From assembly GCF_949987535.1 (NCBI RefSeq), contig NC_080067.1, positions 65,100,128 to 65,164,127 on the forward strand: DNA of 64,000 nt. Direction: 5' to 3'. The notes beneath the pieces are model-generated. The model was not told the origin of the DNA. It searched no databases and saw nothing but the letters and a program-made list of their open reading frames with translations. Every line of letters starts with the position of its first letter. The first letter of the stretch is position 1. Of the stretch, positions 58,114 through 64,000 are shown in pieces. The DNA is from Balaenoptera acutorostrata. Taxonomy: Eukaryota > Chordata > Mammalia > Artiodactyla > Balaenopteridae. A program made the translations under genes and the position numbers.

Positions 58114-58145
58114 AAAAATTATCACAGGGAAAAAGTTGGAAAAAC

Positions 58146-59870
58146 AATTGAAGAAGACACAAATAAACTGAAAAATATTCCATGCTCATGGATTAGAAGA
58201 ATTGATATTGTTAAAATGTCCGTACTTCCAATGGCATTTTTCACAGAAATAGAACAAACAATTCTAACATTTGTGTGAAATTACAAAAGATCCTGAATAG
58301 CCAAAGAAATCTTGAAAAAGAAGAGCAAAGCTGGAGACATCATGCTCCATGATTTCAAACTATATTACAAAGTTGTAGTAATCAAAACAGTATGGTATTG
58401 GCATTAAAAAAAGAAACATAGATCAATGGAACAGAACAGAGAGCCTAGAAATATAGCCACACACATATGCTCAATTATTTACAACAAAGGAGGCAAGAAT
58501 ATACAATGAGAAAAGGACAGTCTCTTCAATAAGTGATGTTGGTAAATAGTATAGCCACATGCAAAAGAATGAAATAGAATACTATCTTACACTAAGCACA
58601 AAAATTAACTCAAATGGATTAAAGACTTGAATCTAAGGCCTGAAACCATAAAATTCCTATAAGAAAACATTGGCCTTGAACTCCTTGACTTCAGTCTTTG
58701 TGATGATTTCTTGGATCTAACTCCATAGGCAAGGGCAACAGGCAATAAAATAAACAAATGGGACTACCTTAAACTAAAAAGCTTCTGTAGAGTGAAGGAA
58801 AGTGTCAACAAAATGAAAAGGCAACCTACTGAATGGAAGAGGATATTTGCAAATCATATATCCAATGAGGGGTTAATATCTAAAAATGTACAAAGAACTC
58901 ATACAACTCAGTAACAAAAAGCAAACAACCCAATTAAAAAATGGACAGAGGACTTGTAGACATTTTTCCAAAGAAGACATACAAATGGCCCAACAGGCAC
59001 ATGATAAGATGCTCAACATTACTAATCATCAAAGAAATGCCAATCAAAATCACAATGAGATATCACCTGACACCTATTAGAATGGCTATTATCAAAAAGA
59101 CAAGAAATAATGTGTTGTTGAGGATGTGGAAAAAAGAGGACCATTGTGCACTGTTGGTGAGAATGTAAATTGGTATAGCTCTAGTAAAACAGTCTGAAGT
59201 TTCCTCAAAAACTAAAAATTGAACTATACTATATGATCCAGCAATTTCAATTCTGGGTATTCGAAAAAATATTTTCACCCCTAAGTTCATTGCAGCATTA
59301 TTCACAATAGCCAAGATATGAAAACAACCTGTGTCCCATCTATGGATGATTGGATAAAGAAGATGTGGCATATATATACATACAATGGAATACCACTCAG
59401 CCATAATAAAGAATGAGATCTTGCAATTTGAGGCAACATGGATGGACCTTGAGTGTGTTATGCTAAGTGAGTATAAATATAAATAAATCAGGCAGAGTAA
59501 GGCAAATAGTGTGTGATTTTACTTATATGTGGAAAATGAAAAACAAAACAAATGAAGAAAACAAAACTCCTCGATACAGAAAACAGCATAGTGGTTGCCA
59601 GAAGGGAGGACAGTTGGAGGTGGGGCTGGGGAAAATTGGTAACAGAGGTCAAGAGGTACAATCTTTCATTCATAAAATAATAATGTCATAGGGATGTAAT
59701 GTACAGCATGGTGACCATAGTCAATAATATTATATTGCATATTTTGTAACTTTGTATGGTTTCAGAGGGTAACTTACCTGTGATCATTTCACAGTATATA
59801 CAAATATGGAAACATTATGTTGTATACATGAAACTAATGTTTTATGTCAATTATACTTCAAATTTTTTAA
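58146..59870 (+). mobile_element. L1-A, 3' portion (ORF2 thumb to 3' UTR)
   Basis: Continues from the codon where L1-A broke at 52841: 'aattgaagaagacacaaataaactgaaaaatattcc', then [21 protein letters not shown] text. Pieces such as [40 protein letters not shown] (58941-59168) and a CGKK...HC-like cysteine region follow. The 3' UTR begins near 59470 ('gtggttgccagaagggaggac' at 59591) and ends near 59870 in 'caaattttttaaagaaaa'. All frames are broken. Confidence 0.9.
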
Positions 59871-60647
59871 AGAAAAGATACCACAGGAAGGACTATTTCT
59901 TCTCTTTTGTATCTTCTACAATAATCAAAGAGATAGGCAAATGGTGATATTTCTTTACAGGAGAACTTTGCACTATGTTTGTGATTAAATCAATCACATG
60001 TATTCCTTAGGTTAAAATAATGTGCAAATCACATTTATTTCTCTTTACTGTCTTTCAGTTCACGAATTGAATGTGATAATTTCAGTGTTTCAGAGGATAA
60101 AATAGCCCAAGACTCATAGAAGAAATTTAGAAGAATTAGAGTTACTTACAAAAAAACGAACTGGGACCAGGGGTAATGACAATACACTTTAAAAATTCAA
60201 CAAGGCAGAATCATTAACCTTCAATGAGATCAGGTTGAGGAGAGAAGAAAAATGTGGTTTAGAAAAGAACACTTTGGAAGAGGATGAATGATTTAAACAC
60301 TGAGCTGGGTTCCTCTAGGTGACAATAATGCATCCTTTCTTGGAATTTTTTTAACAAAAGCAACTTGAGCAGGGCAGAGACAGGGTCTTTTATTTTTGCA
60401 TCAGCAGTGGCTAGATGTACTGCAACCCAATGGGGATAAGGGAGGACAGTGGGTCCCCAGGCCCTATGCTCACCGAAGGCCTCCTGTAGGCTAATATGTT
60501 TCATCACAGAGATATCCAGACAGGTCAGAGAGAAGGAAACTATATTGCCCTGGTACCAGTCATGCCACCTGGAGTGCACTGCAAATTGACAGTTTTATAA
60601 ATATAATTTTTATATTGACAATCATATAGCATTATATTTTGTGTGTG
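59871..60647. other. Single-copy stretch
   Basis: A 106-codon minus-strand frame at 60259-60579 is not recognisable. No repeat identified. Confidence 0.45.
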
Positions 60648-60708
60648 TTTATAGCACTAATGTGTTAGGCATTAGTGCTATAAATATAGCATTTTACATG
60701 CTATATTT
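60648..60708. repeat. Two adjoining perfect hairpins
   Basis: tttatagcactaatg (60648-60662) and its exact reverse complement (60670-60684) flank a 7-base loop. Immediately after, sharing the aaa, aaatatagca (60682-60691) and its reverse complement (60699-60708) flank another 7-base loop. The sequence is AT-rich. Confidence 0.88.
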
Positions 60709-63700
60709 TAAATAGAAAACACCCTTGGTTACTCTGCTTTAAAGCATTTTAACAAACCAGGAGTTTCAAAATATGAAAGGGCTTGGGCTTTGTCTGATCT
60801 CTGAGAGGCATTTATCATGGATTAACAAATTAGAAATGCTGAAAATCCCCTTACAGGGTTTGTTGATTTGCAGATTATTTACCTGGATATGTAATTGAGC
60901 AATACTGCGACTGGTCTGCTAGTTGTGATTATGGGGGTCTCCCAGGGGATCATATTAATACCAAAATTACTTAGCTTTTTATTAATCAATTATGGGCTGC
61001 TTTATTTAAGGGATGCAGGGAGTTTGCAGCAGTGGAAAATCCACTGGGGCTTTAAAATTTCTTATTAAATCTTCTGTAGGTTTTTTCCAAAATGTGGTTA
61101 ATAACAGAGTTCTATGACATGATAAGAAAGCAAAGTATACCATTTGTAATTCTAAAAGAAAATTACAGGTAACTTAACTCCAAAAGCAGTAATAATTAGA
61201 ATAGCAAGGGGTACTGAGATAGAGTGAATTAAATCCTATGGGCATCTTGCGGTTATTTTGGAGAAATCATTACCTACTTTAATCATTTGGATTATATGTA
61301 CTGAGAATACACTCATGATTAGGGGTTTGATAGATGTATAATTTGACTCTGGGTGTCAATAGGCTCACAACTCTAGATAGCAAATATTGGCAGTTACTGA
61401 TGATGCCTGAATAACAAAGTGGAAAAATCTTACAAGTTGTAACTTGGACCTCATCAATATATTTGCTATATTTATTAGTTTATGCTAATAAACTCCTTTA
61501 TGAGAAGGATCATCACTTATTTCTCTTGGGAAGTTTATTTAATTTTCTCTTTTATTTGTTTTTTCAATTTAAAAATTGTTTCCGGTCCAAATGGACTGAG
61601 ATATAGAACATTCAAACTGGTATTTTTGTTTGCTTGCTTGCTTTCCTTAAAAAGATTAGCATTTCCTGTTGGTTAATCTCAATGTAACAAGAAATAGTGC
61701 AGTGGTTCACACAACTTTATTAAGTTAACAGTATAACTGCACACTGATTAGACCATCCAAGACACATAGAGGGTAAAGCCTGGTACTGGGGAGAAAATCA
61801 GAGGGACTCATTCATGTAATAGATATGCTTTGAACCTCATATGTGCCAGATATGATACCAGATGCCCTGGGTATGTCCTCTTCCCTGTTATGTGGCCAAC
61901 ACCGAAAGTTGCTGAACTCAACTCTCAGTCCTCACTGGGGAAGCCACAAACTTAGGAATGCCTTTATTGGGTTTGAAGTTAATTAAGATTAAGTAGATGA
62001 CCAAAATATTTTTTCTCTTATGAATTTCCAAAACCTTAAACCGTATCAGAAAAACAGTGTTAAACCCCGAAACTAGATGCTGGTGCAGCAGCAATACCAA
62101 AGAAACAGATAAGATTTGACCCATCATTTGCATGACTCGGCCTCACGTACCTCACCCTAATTCAGGCCTGGGCAACATGTTTCCAGCCCAACAACCTCTA
62201 GCAACCATTCTGTCCCCCTCCTCTGACTGATGGGGGTTGGGTTGGGTGAGGTCCCAGGAGCCTGAGCTAGATGGGGACTTATCACCTGCAGATGCAATAT
62301 TATCCCACCCAGGGAAATACTAATAGCAGGGTCCTAAGAGAATGGTAGGTCAGAGGCAGAATAAACAGCCCATGCTGGGGGATTTTTCCAAATGGAACTC
62401 AAGGTAGAAAGGCAGCCGAAGGATAAAGTTAAAGGGACAAAGACAAATGTTGCTGCTGAATGAGGATGTGGGGAGATGAGCCTGTAATAATTCCTGGGTC
62501 GTCTGTGGACATCCTCATGGTCTCTTCTTATCCATTTTCCATAGCTGTTATGAGAGCTCCCGGAGCTTTGAAAGTGATGGCCAGAGGCAAACCATTTATC
62601 TGTTTTGGCATTTCTAATTATCTGACAATACACACCAACAAATTTATGTACTTTCCCCATTATACCAACCTTATACTACCTTTTATTCAGCCTTGAGGGA
62701 AGTAAGCTCAAGATACTGGCCATGTGCTCTCCTTTCTGGAAGACCAATAGTATGAGACACCCGGCGAGGGGGACACTCACAATTGGGTTGAGCATGGCCT
62801 TTTAGTAATGTCCTGCTCTGGACGGGGCAGTTCCATACCCGAGGCTCAAAAAGGCTGAAAGAGTTATCCAAGAAACCGGTAGAACTTGAACGAGCCCAAC
62901 CCAGCAAGGCTGTTAAGGAACAGTTTGAAAGCTTGAAGTGTCAGCAAGATTAGCAGCCTCCCAAACAACCAAAATGTATTTCTCCTATGTGTTCCCTCCA
63001 CCACCATCATCACCACCACCAAATTCACAGGGCACGTTTCCCAAGGATAGTTTGTTTAATGAGCTAGTCAATCTGAAAACAAAAGCCCCTTTTGAGAGTT
63101 TCGATTGCTAGGAAGTTTTCTGCTCTGAAAACTGAGGAAGTTGATGCTCCAGAATCTGAATCTACCTCGTTCAATTTCTGCATAAGAGATTTGGTAGAAG
63201 GTAGAAGGTAGAAATGAGAGAGAGAGAAGAAAAAGGAATATTTTTAATACTTGCATTTGTTTAATTTCTTAGAATTAATAGACTATTCTTTTAGAAGAAG
63301 TAAATTAACTTTATACACTGTTTAAGGAATATTGTGTATGTAAGATCAAATGAGGGGAAAGGATAGTTTTGCCAAAGGCAACTGTTATCAAGGTTCTGAA
63401 ATTAATTGGATGCTTTAATTGAGGTAGATTACTAGCTAATGCTTGCTTGAATGCAGTAATTCTCCTATTAAATTATCTTTGAATAATTACCTGAAATTTC
63501 TCAGCTGCAGGGACTGATGGCTATTTAATTGCACAGTGATGTTGCTATATAATTACTTAACAAGGTGTCCTGTAATAGTTTAATTCCCTTTTTACTGAAA
63601 AAAGTGGATGATAAAGTAACTACAAATACCTATTTCATAAAAAATAAATCTCTGTAGTTTTTTCCTTCAGATTATTTGATATTTGAAAGTAAAGGAAATT

Positions 63701-64000
63701 ATTTCTAAATTTTTAATTTATAATTCAAGTATTGATGATTTTTAAAATAGACTAGAGCCTCTCTAACACATAACGCGTTAGATAACATTTCAAAGGGTTG
63801 GAATTGTCATTTTTAACTTTTGCTTATCATGAGCAGTTTATGTTATTAAATACCCAGGAAACCACTCTTTTCTCTTCATTTTTATTGCATATTTTATCTA
63901 AGGTTTTCAAATTAGGTATGTAATCATTAAATGAATAATTAAATATTATTTAAATGTGCCTATATGTCATGTGACAGTAGTATGACAGAAAATTAAATTA
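60709..64000. other. Single-copy stretch to window end
   Basis: About 3.3 kb without a recognised interspersed repeat. 62334-62940 is less AT-rich and keeps more CpGs than its surroundings (cccggcgagg near 62760, gacggggc near 62821, aaaccggtag near 62873). It carries a 108-codon minus-strand frame (62334-62660) that is not recognisable. 63390-63600 is dense in homeodomain-like taat/atta words around a cagctgcag. Conserved noncoding function is inferred and not shown. Confidence 0.4.

Larger units (their letters stand above)
52842..58145 (+). mobile_element. L1-B, full-length L1 nested in L1-A, with internal inversion
   Basis: This element splits L1-A at one codon position. The 12-mer aattgaagaaga is present at 52830-52841 and at 58146-58157, and L1-A's ORF2 text continues across the gap. 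L1-B consists of a forward 5' UTR and ORF1 (52842 to about 54417), a reversed ORF2 block (about 54418-55947), then forward RT to 3' UTR (about 55948-57990). Two SINEs sit inside. About 25 bases of uncertain origin (58117-58145 region) lie between the L1-B end and the right 12-mer. All frames are decayed. Confidence 0.85.

Overview
The window looks like a mammalian gene desert, most likely from a cetacean or close relative. It is AT-rich, has no bacterial-style coding, and no open reading frame in it resembles a cellular protein. The lineage call rests on two repeat types. One is a L1 LINE at 39610-45707 whose sequence closely resembles the L1 copies I know from whale and dolphin genomes. The other is a set of tRNA-derived CHR-type SINEs (5471-5845, 50889-51148, 54980-55280, 58000-58113). 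No BovB or Bov-A repeats, which are common in ruminants, were seen. The species cannot be fixed from the sequence alone.

Layout. 1-12 kb: single-copy DNA peppered with ancient repeats (L2, MIR, one MLT1 LTR, a MER5-type element), one L1 3' fragment and one CHR SINE. 12.1-14.6 kb: stacked old L1 3' ends. 14.6-29.7 kb: mostly AT-rich single-copy DNA, with a few MIR and L2 copies and a near-perfect 19-bp hairpin at 22.8 kb. 29.7-31.6 kb: an old minus-strand L1. 31.6-39.6 kb: single-copy DNA with MIRs, a 1.3-kb minus-strand L2 that still shows reverse-transcriptase similarity, and two tetranucleotide microsatellites. 39.6-45.7 kb: a full-length but dead L1 inside a target-site duplication. 45.7-49.4 kb: single-copy DNA with a MER20-type element and a MIR. 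49.4-59.9 kb: a nested L1 complex. 59.9-64 kb: single-copy DNA that contains tandem hairpins and stretches that look like conserved noncoding sequence.

The nested complex is the most structured region. A 5'-truncated L1 ('L1-A') runs 50280-52841 and resumes at 58146-59870. Between them sits a second L1 ('L1-B', 52842-58145), bracketed by a 12-bp repeat of L1-A's own sequence. L1-B has a forward 5' UTR and ORF1, then about 1.5 kb of ORF2 in reverse orientation, then the rest of ORF2 forward. Three SINEs decorate the complex, each with its own target-site duplication.

No functional protein-coding gene, rRNA, true tRNA gene or CRISPR array can be supported. All recognisable coding sequence is decayed LINE ORF1 or ORF2. 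Repeat calls come from remembered family consensus features, not from a database search. Boundaries of old repeats are good to roughly 20-50 bp; boundaries fixed by target-site duplications are good to a few bases.
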